From contig DDWL01000021.1 in the NCBI GenBank assembly GCA_002345675.1, forward strand, positions 1-64,000: a DNA stretch of 64,000 nt. The letters run 5' to 3'. Made by a program: the position numbers and the translations under genes. The stretch comes from Bacteroidales bacterium UBA2287. Lineage in GTDB: Bacteria > Bacteroidota > Bacteroidia > Bacteroidales > Tenuifilaceae. The notes under the pieces are model-generated. The model had not been told where the DNA came from, made no database searches, and worked only from the letters and a program-made list of their open reading frames with translations. Positions 32,715 through 41,735 of the stretch are shown here, one piece after another. Numbering within the stretch: the first letter of the stretch is position 1; each line of letters starts with the position of its first letter.

Positions 32715-35700
32715 ATGAAGAAAAAATCTCTACTACTCATCACTCTAATATTAGGGCTTTACTTTTTTTCGTTTGCAAACCTTTCCAATGGGCTTGTTGC
32801 GCACTATCCGTTCAACGGCAATGCCAACGATATTAGTGGCAACAACTATAACGCTGTTAGCGTAAATGCAACGCTTACTAACGACCGCTTGGGCAACGAG
32901 AACAGCGCTTACTACTTTAATGGGGTAAACAATGCAATAGACTTAGGCAATATCCTAAACGATGTGTTTACTACCAATACATTTTCAATTAACATGTGGT
33001 TTAATGCTGAATCGTACGAATCAACCACTGGATACACCAGCATGCTTATTAACAAATGGTACACAGCAGGTCAACCAAACAATAGTTTCTACTTAACTTT
33101 ACCAAATTTACGATTAATAACACAAGGTAACATAAATCCTCAATCGGCCGAAAACCCTGTATTGGGAATTTGGAACATGGTTACCATATCAATGAGCAAC
33201 CGGGTTGCATCAGTATACCTTAACGGACAACTTGTTTCTGTTTCTTCAAATCATAACTGCAATTCAACAACTTATGCTCTGATAATTGGTTGCTTGCACA
33301 ATGGTGCGTATGGCTACAAAGGGGCCATTGATGAGGTGAGAATTTATAACCGACCTCTTAACCAAACCGATATTAACGATTTGTACTACGAAACTTTGCG
33401 TGCCGAATTTTCATCGGATGTAAGAACCGGCAGTGCGCCTTTAACCGTAAACTTTTCCGATAACTCCTTTACAAATAGCACTATTACCAGCTGGAAATGG
33501 GATTTTAACAACGACGGAGTAATCGACTCTGAAGAGCAAAACCCACAGTTTACTTATAACACCGAAGGTTTATATGCTGTAAAACTTATTGTAAGCGATG
33601 GAACCTATACCGACAGCATTATTGTAAAAGATTACATTTCAATATTAAGTTTAAATGTCGGCATGGTTGCCTACTACCCCTTTAACGGTAATGCAAACGA
33701 TGAAAGCGGAAATGGGTATGATGCTGTAAGCATAAATGCCACGTTAACTGCCGACCGATTCGGCAACGAAAATAGTGCATATTACTTCAATGGTGGAACC
33801 GACAACATAACGCTCGGCGACATTTTAGACGAAGTATTCACCACAAATAAGTTTTCGATAAATATGTGGGTAAAACCCGAAAATATTATGAGTAACAATC
33901 CAGGAAACTACGGAATGTTGATGAGTAAATGGCACACATCGCCGGGCGCAACCAATAACAGTTTTATCCTTTATGGTCGAAACTTGCTTTTTGTTACTGC
34001 AAACAACCAAGCTGGAGCTATGCTAAATTCGCCAGAATTAAATTCGTGGAGTATGGTTACCGTTTCGGTTAACTTGGGCGTTGCAAGCATATATCTTAAC
34101 GGCCAATTGGTTGGAAGCTCATCAAATCATGTATCGCTAGCTTCTACATTCAGCTTAATAATTGGTAATTTACATAATGGTGTTTACGGCTTTAAGGGTA
34201 GTGTTGACGAAGTTCGAATTTATAATCGCCCGCTAATACAAGACGAAGTAAAAAAACTTTATAGGTTGAATTTGGAGGATGGTCTTGTAGCGCACTATCC
34301 GTTCAACGGCAATGCCAACGATATTAGTGGCAACAACTATAACGCTGTTAGCGTAAATGCAACGCTTACTAATGACCGCTTGGGCAACGAGAACAGCGCT
34401 TACTACTTTAATGGGGTAAACAATGCGATTAACCTAGGCAATATCCTAAACGATGTGTTTACAACCAATACATTTTCAATTAACATGTGGTTTAATGCCG
34501 AATCGTACGAATCAACCACTGGATACACCAGCATGCTCATTAATAAATGGTACACAGCAGGTCAGCCAAACAATAGTTTCTACTTTACTTTACCAAATTT
34601 ACGATTAATAACACAAGGTAACATAAACCCTCAATCGACCGAAAACCCTGAATTGGGAGTTTGGAACATGGTTACCATATCGATGAGTAACCGGGTTGCA
34701 TCAGTATACCTTAACGGACAACTTGTTTCTGTTTCTTCAAATCACAACTGCAATTCAACAACTTATGCTCTGATAATTGGCTGCTTGCACAATGGTTATT
34801 ATGGTTACAAAGGAACTATAGATGATGTTAGGATATACAATAGGCCTCTTAACCAAACCGATATTAACGATTTGTACTACGAAACTTTGCGTGCCGAATT
34901 TTCATCGGATGTAAGAATTGGCAGTGCACCTTTAACCGTAAACTTTACTGACAACTCCTTTACAAATAGCACTATTACCAGCTGGAAATGGGATTTCAAC
35001 AACGACGGGGAAGTTGATTCGGAGGAGCAAAACCCAACCTACACATACGAAACCATAGGAAAGCACAGTGTTAAGTTAGTAATTAGCGATGGCGCTAATA
35101 TCGACAGCATTTTTATGAAAGATATGATTACCGTTTACAATTTAAACGATCAACTTTTTGCTCACTATCAGTTCGATGGAAATACACTCGACTCGTCGCC
35201 AAACGAATTTCATGGAATAGGCAGCAACATTTCGTACACTTTCGATAGATTTAAAAACGCAGGCAAAGCAGCAAAGTTTAACGGAACAAGCAGCTACATT
35301 GAGCTTCCTAATGCAGCACGATTCGAACCAGGTTTAACAAAAACCATTGCGTTTTGGCTAAAAACTACACAAACAACTCGTTTCGATTTAATTGAACAAC
35401 GAACCGCAGGATCCGAGCCAAGCGCCTTCAACTTTGGAATTCTATACCAGCACGTTGGCGATAACGAAGTTCAATTCAGCTACCCAGCTTATAACGCGGG
35501 AACAATGCTAAACTCGGATATTGAGGGATTTAGAGATGGATCGTGGCATTTCTTCGTATTTTCAAAGGATATGCAAAGCGGTTTAATGAATGTTTACATG
35601 GATAATGAACTGGTTAGCCAATCGACCATTTCCGATGCGCCATTCAATGTTAACGGCACCCTATGTATTGGCAAGAATAACATAAATCAAGGCTTCTTTA

Positions 35701-36359
35701 ATGGAGACTTAGACGATTTAAGAATTTATAATAGAGCACTCTTCCCTTATGAAATGGAAATTTTGTACGCAAAATCTGGCATTTCATCGTCGGCTAGCCA
35801 GTTATTCTTTCAAAATGTGGCTGTGGGTGAAGTTTCGGTAGAGCAGGTTATTTCGGTATATGGCTATATGCTTAACAGCGAACTCAATGTTACTGCTCCC
35901 GAAGGGTTTACGCTTTCGCTTACTTACGGCGGAGAGTTTGAATCGCAAATATCGCTTACCCCTGAAAGCGGAGTAGTTGGTGTAACTCCCGTTTACGTTA
36001 GGTTCGAACCAACAGTAAATCAACAGTACTCGGGCATAATAGCGTTAACCTCCGAAGGTGCAACACCTGTTGAAATAGCAGTTACTGGCAATGTGAGCGG
36101 CACAAATGTAAATGAATTAAACGGGGAGCAGTTTAATTTATATCCAAACCCCTTCTCAAATATTATTCGAATTACAAACACTACCGATATTAGTAGGGTT
36201 ACACTGGCAAGTTTAACCGGACAGGTATTAATTGACATGGAAGTTAGAAGCGAAGAGCTTATTTCCATTGAAACAGAAACCCTCGTAAGGGGCATGTACA
36301 TTGTAACACTCACAAACTTAAATGGGGAGCGAATTTCGCTTCGAGCAGTAAAACAATAG
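32715..36359 (+). CDS. LamG/PKD multidomain surface protein with T9SS type A sorting domain
   Basis: About 1214 residues from the ATG at 32715 (MKKKSLLLITLILGLYFF), which gives a clean signal peptide; the longer frame from 32616 would run through the promoter. Four LamG-like jelly-roll domains each open with a (V/F)AHYPFNGN or AYYPFNGN type motif and end DEVRIYNRPL. Two PKD domains sit between (WKWDFNNDG). An Ig-like domain follows, and the last 75 residues are a classical T9SS type A tail (FNLYPNPFSN, LTGQVL, RGMYIVTLTNLNGE). It is exported by T9SS and probably binds polysaccharide or mediates adhesion. LamG-PKD-LamG is present twice with a 1491-bp offset; the first LamG of each half is nearly identical at DNA level. 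Confidence 0.87.
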   Translation: MKKKSLLLITLILGLYFFSFANLSNGLVAHYPFNGNANDISGNNYNAVSVNATLTNDRLGNENSAYYFNGVNNAIDLGNILNDVFTTNTFSINMWFNAESYESTTGYTSMLINKWYTAGQPNNSFYLTLPNLRLITQGNINPQSAENPVLGIWNMVTISMSNRVASVYLNGQLVSVSSNHNCNSTTYALIIGCLHNGAYGYKGAIDEVRIYNRPLNQTDINDLYYETLRAEFSSDVRTGSAPLTVNFSDNSFTNSTITSWKWDFNNDGVIDSEEQNPQFTYNTEGLYAVKLIVSDGTYTDSIIVKDYISILSLNVGMVAYYPFNGNANDESGNGYDAVSINATLTADRFGNENSAYYFNGGTDNITLGDILDEVFTTNKFSINMWVKPENIMSNNPGNYGMLMSKWHTSPGATNNSFILYGRNLLFVTANNQAGAMLNSPELNSWSMVTVSVNLGVASIYLNGQLVGSSSNHVSLASTFSLIIGNLHNGVYGFKGSVDEVRIYNRPLIQDEVKKLYRLNLEDGLVAHYPFNGNANDISGNNYNAVSVNATLTNDRLGNENSAYYFNGVNNAINLGNILNDVFTTNTFSINMWFNAESYESTTGYTSMLINKWYTAGQPNNSFYFTLPNLRLITQGNINPQSTENPELGVWNMVTISMSNRVASVYLNGQLVSVSSNHNCNSTTYALIIGCLHNGYYGYKGTIDDVRIYNRPLNQTDINDLYYETLRAEFSSDVRIGSAPLTVNFTDNSFTNSTITSWKWDFNNDGEVDSEEQNPTYTYETIGKHSVKLVISDGANIDSIFMKDMITVYNLNDQLFAHYQFDGNTLDSSPNEFHGIGSNISYTFDRFKNAGKAAKFNGTSSYIELPNAARFEPGLTKTIAFWLKTTQTTRFDLIEQRTAGSEPSAFNFGILYQHVGDNEVQFSYPAYNAGTMLNSDIEGFRDGSWHFFVFSKDMQSGLMNVYMDNELVSQSTISDAPFNVNGTLCIGKNNINQGFFNGDLDDLRIYNRALFPYEMEILYAKSGISSSASQLFFQNVAVGEVSVEQVISVYGYMLNSELNVTAPEGFTLSLTYGGEFESQISLTPESGVVGVTPVYVRFEPTVNQQYSGIIALTSEGATPVEIAVTGNVSGTNVNELNGEQFNLYPNPFSNIIRITNTTDISRVTLASLTGQVLIDMEVRSEELISIETETLVRGMYIVTLTNLNGERISLRAVKQ

Positions 36360-36376
36360 AGTTTGTAAAAACCTGT

Positions 36377-36413
36377 AAAAGGGGTGTCGAAGCAGTTTTC
36401 GACACCCCTTTTT
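36377..36413 (+). terminator. Terminator after the LamG/PKD gene
   Basis: AAGGGGTGTCGA and TCGACACCCCTT arms, 8-base loop, T-run. Confidence 0.9.
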
Positions 36414-36433
36414 CTATTTAAACTGAGTTCGAT

Positions 36434-36571
36434 ATAAGGCTAAACACCAAATTGCTGTTAAATAAGGCAATAAGGTTTTTCTTGCAGACGAAGTTATCGT
36501 TACTAAGGTTGAAAATACTTGCATAAGGTTTATAAACAGCATTAAACCTTATTGTTCTTTAAAAAACCTTA
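36434..36571. repeat. Cluster of TAAGG(T/C) words with nested inverted repeats
   Basis: ATAAGGTTTA (36523) and TAAACCTTAT (36543) are perfect 10-bp arms. TAAGGTTTTT (36471) and AAAAACCTTA (36562) form an outer pair. Further TAAGG words occur at about 36435, 36463 and 36504. No gene lies in the 525-bp gap, which otherwise contains the terminator and the promoter of the next gene. Possible operators or a folded RNA. Confidence 0.4.
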
Positions 36572-36766
36572 GTAAAAAAACTATTCTCGAATGATTCTGT
36601 ACCTTATTCCCTTATTTATGAGTCAAGTGCGTTTAGAACTCAGCTTATTATTACTCTCGTAATACCAATTGAAAACACACAATAATCCAATTAACACTTT
36701 TATCACCTTCAATAAAAAAAACACAAACACCTATATTTCAATACATTAAAACTCAAAATACAACTA

Positions 36767-36834
36767 TGAACATATGTGTTAAACAACGAAACAATAGTGT
36801 TAATTCTTTATTTTTCATTACCTCATCTTTGCAT
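36767..36834 (+). promoter_or_regulatory. Shared promoter block, copy 2 (beta-helix gene)
   Basis: GAACATATGTGTTAA (36768) and AACAATAGTGTTAAT (36790) with CATCTTTGCAT at 36824-36834. Every matching element lies exactly 4160 bp from its counterpart at 32607-32674. The gene starts at 36885, with a predicted transcription start near 36838. Confidence 0.6.
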
Positions 36835-36884
36835 CAGAAATTAATTGTAGCACATAAATCCCAACTAACAAAAAACAATTCGTT

Positions 36885-38285
36885 ATGAAAACAACTTCGT
36901 TAACACTTTCAATTCTTTGGATAGTTATATGCATGGGTGTTTCGCTAAACACAACGGCACAAATTGGAAAATTAAAAGACCTTAAAAAGGAACTGCCAAA
37001 GCCAGCAACAACAAAAACACCTGCAAACAATGAGCAAAACCCTGCTCAATCGCAAAAAGCAACCGAAGCAAAACCCGAAGAAACTGCTGCTGTTAAGCCC
37101 GAAGGAAAAATTATTTACGTTGCCCCAACAGGAAGTGCACGTAACACAGGAACAAAGGAGTCGCCCTATAAAGAACTCGATAAAGCTATAAACGAGGCAA
37201 GCGACTACGATAAAATTTACATTACCGAGGGAGTTTACTCAGGCTCGTTCGAGGTTGGCTACTTCGAAATAAAGAAGCCAGTTGAAATTTACGGAAGCTT
37301 TAACTCCGACTTTACAAAACGCGACCCCATTGCCACTCCTACTGTTATTAAAACCAAACCCAAATCGGGCTCGGGCAAGCAAACCATAATTTACATTACC
37401 GAGGCAAAGGATGTTATTATCGATGGCTTAACCATTGACATGGGCGAACAAAATAACTACGATAAAAACGCACCCGATGGAGTTGAAACCGGATACATGA
37501 CACTTACCAACACAGGGGGTACGCCACAGCGTTCGGCAATTAGAGTTGTTGGAAACAGTATTACTATTCGTAATAACACTTTTGTAAATATAAGTTACGG
37601 TGGTATTTCGATTGGACAGCGAATGAATATCCCTGGTAAAATTCTTATCGAAAACAACTTATTTGTTAATGTAGCCCATTCGGGAATCGACTGCGGCGTG
37701 CTTACCAGTCCAAATCAGGAAGCAAAAGAAATTGAAATTAAAAACAACACCTTTGCTTTTACCTACGGAACAACCTTTTTAAACGACAACCTTGGCTGCG
37801 CAATTTGGCTTAAACCAAATGCAAAGTACAACATTCACAACAATATTTTTGCATACGCCTCCGATGCTGCAATTCGCTTTCTCGACTATAAAGGAGCTAC
37901 TCTCGCGCTCGACAATAATATTTTTGTAAATAATCGCCAAAACGATGTTCATACTAGTATCCAAAACAAACGAGTTTACATTACTGTTGAAGATTTTGGA
38001 GAGGTAGACTTTGTGTCGAGCCTCGAGGGCAACAAACGATTGGTGCAGAAACTGCCCGTTAACCAGGCATATTTAGGCGAATTTATTAACATGGCTGCCG
38101 AAGTTGCAATGCAATTCGATCCAAACAGCGACTGGAATCAGGTTCGCTCAATACTTGGACTTCCCCAGCAAGCTAGCGGAAAGGCAAAAATATCGTTTTT
38201 CGCCAACCGATACCCTACCAGCGAAACATACAAACTTTTTGGGGCAGTTCAGCAAGTTGGAGCACAAACGCCAATAACCAAGTAG
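36885..38285 (+). CDS. Secreted right-handed beta-helix (DUF1565-like) protein
   Basis: The protein has 466 residues; the signal peptide ends at residue 26 (NTTAQ). A Lys/Pro/Glu-rich linker (about 30-80) precedes a DUF1565-type opening: IIYVAPTGSARNTGTKESPY, then KELDKAINEA and YITEGVYSGSFEV. Parallel beta-helix rungs with runs such as ITIRNNTFVNIS and ILIENNLFVNVAHSGID occupy about 150-370. These folds occur in pectate lyases and carbohydrate-binding proteins, but no lyase catalytic set was recognised. There is no T9SS tail. It shares its promoter block with the LamG/PKD surface gene just upstream, suggesting joint expression, for example in polysaccharide binding or breakdown. Confidence 0.8.
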   Translation: MKTTSLTLSILWIVICMGVSLNTTAQIGKLKDLKKELPKPATTKTPANNEQNPAQSQKATEAKPEETAAVKPEGKIIYVAPTGSARNTGTKESPYKELDKAINEASDYDKIYITEGVYSGSFEVGYFEIKKPVEIYGSFNSDFTKRDPIATPTVIKTKPKSGSGKQTIIYITEAKDVIIDGLTIDMGEQNNYDKNAPDGVETGYMTLTNTGGTPQRSAIRVVGNSITIRNNTFVNISYGGISIGQRMNIPGKILIENNLFVNVAHSGIDCGVLTSPNQEAKEIEIKNNTFAFTYGTTFLNDNLGCAIWLKPNAKYNIHNNIFAYASDAAIRFLDYKGATLALDNNIFVNNRQNDVHTSIQNKRVYITVEDFGEVDFVSSLEGNKRLVQKLPVNQAYLGEFINMAAEVAMQFDPNSDWNQVRSILGLPQQASGKAKISFFANRYPTSETYKLFGAVQQVGAQTPITK

Positions 38286-38386
38286 TTAAAATAAACCTAT
38301 TTAAACTAAATGCGTTGTAAACTATCGTAAGATATTTCAACATTAAATTCTAAATAGAAAACAGTCATAATCTGAATTATAGTTGT

Positions 38387-38428
38387 ACTCGTCAAACGTA
38401 ACGTTATACGTTTGACGAGTATTTTTTT
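38387..38428 (+). terminator. Terminator after the beta-helix gene
   Basis: ACTCGTCAAACGTA and TACGTTTGACGAGT arms, 6-base loop, seven T's. The rest of the 389-bp gap holds no gene; a TATATTTG -7-like word lies at 38600-38607. Confidence 0.9.
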
Positions 38429-38674
38429 ACAATTCGCTAAAAGGCAAAATATCCAGGTTAACAATCCTTATTTTATCCAAATTATTTCTTAATCTTTATA
38501 TCGAGTTCAGGATATCAGCAATTTAACTTAAAATAAAAAATTTCATTTACATCCTAACGAGTTTCTTAGTCAAAAGCTTTATGAATTTTGCTAAAATGTT
38601 ATATTTGTTGTAGGTATTTGCAAAAAGGGAAGGTGTTACTTCCAACCAAAAGCACAACTACTAAAGCTTAACCC

Positions 38675-40813
38675 ATGTCGCTATATTTGAAAAAAATAGT
38701 TGGAACAATGTTTTTTGTCAACATTGTATTTTGTCAACTTTTTGCGCAAAATACTAATAGCAATTACAATGATTCCAATAATAATCAAATCGACACCCTC
38801 GTTGTTCAATCCTTAATTGATTACGCGTTGAGCATTCAACAAAATTGTTCCGACTCAGCCCTTTTTTACCTCAAACGCTCCATTGCATTAGCCGATAGTT
38901 TAAAAACCAATAAAAAGGTTAGTGTCAATGAGGTTCGATTGTTCAATATTAAAAAAGCTAATGCGCTCCGCCATATAGGTAATATAATGAGCGACTATGG
39001 GCTTACCGATAAAACCTTAGAATATTACATTAACTCTCTTAAACTTTGCGAAGAAATTGGTTACAAGACTGGTATGTCAGCCTGTTACAACAACTTAGGT
39101 GCAATATACCAGTCTTTAGGCGATGAAAAAGCCATAGACTATTACATGCTATCGCTACAGTACGATGAAGAAGCGGGTAACCGCAGAGGGGTTGGTGTAT
39201 CGTACAACAATATTGGTTTATTTCATATAATGAAAGGGGAAGATGAAAATGACCCAGTAAAGAGAACTTATTATTTCGAAAAGGCTATTGAGTTCTTCAG
39301 TAAAGCGATAGAAATACATAAGACAATAAATGAGAAAAAGGAAATTGCTATCTGTTTAAATAACATTGGAATTGTTTACTCAACACAAGGATCCCTCACA
39401 GAAAATCTAAATTACAAAGCGGAATTGCAAGAAAAGGCAATTCAGCAAATGCTTCAATCTGTAAAAATACTGGAAGAAATTAGAGATAAGGTTGGAATGG
39501 CAAGGCTATATTCAAACATTGCAAATCTTCTTTTACTTCAAGCTGAAATGAAAGTGTCCCAAAATGAAAAGGACGAAACATTAAACGAGGCTATTGATTT
39601 CGCCAAAAAAGCTATGGTTCTTTCAAAAGAGCTAAACATGCTACCCTTTAAAAGAAATTCGGCTAACACCCTTATGCTACTTTACCTTGAAAAAAATAAT
39701 TACAAAAAGGCAATGGAGTATGCACTTGATTACATTTCGTTAAAGGATAGCCTTTTTGATTATGAAAAAACAAAAGCAATAGCCGAAATACAAGCCAAAT
39801 ATGAGACCAACAAAAAACAGCAAGAAATAGAAAATCAACGACTTTTAATTGAACGCAACGAACTTGAATACATTCGCAAAAAAAGTCAACTTCACTTTGC
39901 TCTAATTGCTTCTTCGTTGCTTGTTATGTTAATCTTCCTCCTATTTTTAGGCTATTGGCAAAAAAATAAAAATAATGCGATTATATCGAAAAAAAATAAG
40001 CTACTTAACCAGATTAATAAAGATATGACCGACTCTATTGTTTATGCAAAACGCATTCAAAGTAGTGTACTGCTATCTCCAAAAAACTTTTCACAATACT
40101 TTAACGAATCGTTTATCCTATATATTCCTAAGAACATTGTAAGTGGCGACTTTTATTGGATTACAAAAAAAGAGAATAGTATTATTTTTTGTGTAGCCGA
40201 CTGTACTGGACATGGAGTTCCTGGAGCATTTATGAGTATGCTTGGAATCTCATTTCTTAACGAAATAGTTGGTAAAGAAGCAACCTACAGTGCAAACAGT
40301 ATTCTAAATAGGTTACGAGATCATGTTATAGCTTCTATGCTCGAAAACACTGATGACTCTATTATGTTCGACGGCATGGATATTGGCCTTTGTATACTCA
40401 ATTTACAAACTCTTGAACTCGAGTTTGCAGGGGCATATATTCCCTGTTGGATAGCTACTTTAAACCCAAATATCGAACATCTTGGGGGAAAAGCTGAATA
40501 TACTTGTGGGCTGGTCGAGTTAAAGGCCGATCGAATGCCCATTGCCCGATTTGAACGAATGAACAGTTTTTCTACAGTAACTTATCGCTTGCAACCCAAC
40601 GATACTATATATCTTGCTACAGATGGCTTTGCACACCAATTTGGAAGCAATAATTGTAAAAAATATCAAAGACACCGCCTAATGGAGCTTATTACTCATA
40701 ACCAAAACCTACCTTTGGCAAAACAAAAAAATATTCTTGAAAAAGAATTTATTGATTGGAAGGGATCCAGAAAACAGATTGACGATATTACAATTCTTGG
40801 AGTAAAAGTTTGA
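38675..40813 (+). CDS. TPR-domain SpoIIE/PP2C-type serine phosphatase
   Basis: The protein has 712 residues; the signal sequence ends near residue 25 (LFAQN). TPR repeats occupy about 50-370 (YYNSLK-type helices such as CYNNLGAIYQSLGDEKAIDYY). A short coiled coil and a single membrane helix (LIASSLLVMLIFLLFLGYW, about 410-428) follow. The cytoplasmic SpoIIE phosphatase domain (about 460-712) has SGDFYWITKKEN, VADCTGHGVPGAFMSMLG, a second Asp region DSIMFDGMDIGLC and the C-terminal IDDITILGVKV, which bind the metal pair. The periplasmic TPR part probably senses a partner and controls dephosphorylation of an anti-sigma antagonist or SiaC-like protein. A SiaB-like kinase is encoded 9.5 kb away (50370). 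Confidence 0.87.
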   Translation: MSLYLKKIVGTMFFVNIVFCQLFAQNTNSNYNDSNNNQIDTLVVQSLIDYALSIQQNCSDSALFYLKRSIALADSLKTNKKVSVNEVRLFNIKKANALRHIGNIMSDYGLTDKTLEYYINSLKLCEEIGYKTGMSACYNNLGAIYQSLGDEKAIDYYMLSLQYDEEAGNRRGVGVSYNNIGLFHIMKGEDENDPVKRTYYFEKAIEFFSKAIEIHKTINEKKEIAICLNNIGIVYSTQGSLTENLNYKAELQEKAIQQMLQSVKILEEIRDKVGMARLYSNIANLLLLQAEMKVSQNEKDETLNEAIDFAKKAMVLSKELNMLPFKRNSANTLMLLYLEKNNYKKAMEYALDYISLKDSLFDYEKTKAIAEIQAKYETNKKQQEIENQRLLIERNELEYIRKKSQLHFALIASSLLVMLIFLLFLGYWQKNKNNAIISKKNKLLNQINKDMTDSIVYAKRIQSSVLLSPKNFSQYFNESFILYIPKNIVSGDFYWITKKENSIIFCVADCTGHGVPGAFMSMLGISFLNEIVGKEATYSANSILNRLRDHVIASMLENTDDSIMFDGMDIGLCILNLQTLELEFAGAYIPCWIATLNPNIEHLGGKAEYTCGLVELKADRMPIARFERMNSFSTVTYRLQPNDTIYLATDGFAHQFGSNNCKKYQRHRLMELITHNQNLPLAKQKNILEKEFIDWKGSRKQIDDITILGVKV

Positions 40814-40947
40814 AATAATCGCTCATAACAAGCGCTATTTTCTGCCCTGAAAATGGGCGTTGTAATTTTTATATGTACTGAAAAGAAACCAACAGGGCTT
40901 GTAAAATTAACGAAGTTAATTTTAAAACTAAAAGTAAATTTATTCGG

Positions 40948-41667
40948 ATGAAAATTGCACTTATTGGCTACGGAAAAATGGGACACGAAATTGAGGCAAT
41001 AGCCTTAGAGCGTGGACACACAATCGAACTTATAATCGATCATAATAATTCGGATCAACTAAACGAAAAAAGCCTTGCCAACGTTGATGTTGCCATTGAG
41101 TTTACCACCCCCGAATCGGCTTTCGAAAATGTAATGACCTGCCTTAGAGCAAACACACCAGTAGTTAGCGGCACAACAGGCTGGCTTCAAAAACTCGACG
41201 AAGCCAAAGCATTTGCCAATGCGGGAAATGGGGCTCTATTTAACGCTTCGAACTATAGCATAGGGGTAAATATTTTTTTTATAGCAAACAAAATTCTTGC
41301 TAGCTATTTAAATAAAACCAACAATTACAAACCATCAATTTGCGAAATTCACCATACCCAAAAAAAGGATGCCCCCAGTGGCACAGCCATTACTCTGGCA
41401 AAAATTATTGAAAATGAGCTGAGTAATTACAACGGATGGAGTTTACTACCAGAAATTGACGAACAAAAAATACCCATCGAAGCCATTCGCGAAGGTTCAG
41501 TTCCAGGAACTCATATTGTTACCTATAGCTCAGCCGAAGATGAAATAACATTCACACACAAAGCTAAAAGTCGTAAGGGATTTGCATTAGGCGCCGTTTT
41601 GGCAGCGGAGTATTCGATAGGAAAAAAAGGGTTTTTAACAATGGATAGCTTACTTGGCATAGATTAA
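40948..41667 (+). CDS. dapB: 4-hydroxy-tetrahydrodipicolinate reductase
   Basis: The protein has 239 residues, the short Bacteroidota form. The nucleotide-binding GYGKMGHEI opens the Rossmann fold (5-13). VSGTTGW follows. The active-site block is EIHHTQKKDAPSGTA with the catalytic His-His and Lys, and the C-terminus carries EGSVPGTH. The enzyme reduces hydroxy-tetrahydrodipicolinate in the lysine/diaminopimelate pathway, supplying peptidoglycan. It is followed 68 bp later by lepB, a pairing I recall as common in this phylum. Confidence 0.95.
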   Translation: MKIALIGYGKMGHEIEAIALERGHTIELIIDHNNSDQLNEKSLANVDVAIEFTTPESAFENVMTCLRANTPVVSGTTGWLQKLDEAKAFANAGNGALFNASNYSIGVNIFFIANKILASYLNKTNNYKPSICEIHHTQKKDAPSGTAITLAKIIENELSNYNGWSLLPEIDEQKIPIEAIREGSVPGTHIVTYSSAEDEITFTHKAKSRKGFALGAVLAAEYSIGKKGFLTMDSLLGID

Positions 41668-41735
41668 TTCAGTAAAATAAGTTAAACTTACACCGTTTTT
41701 ATAATTAGAATAATTGAACAACTAATAAGTATAAA

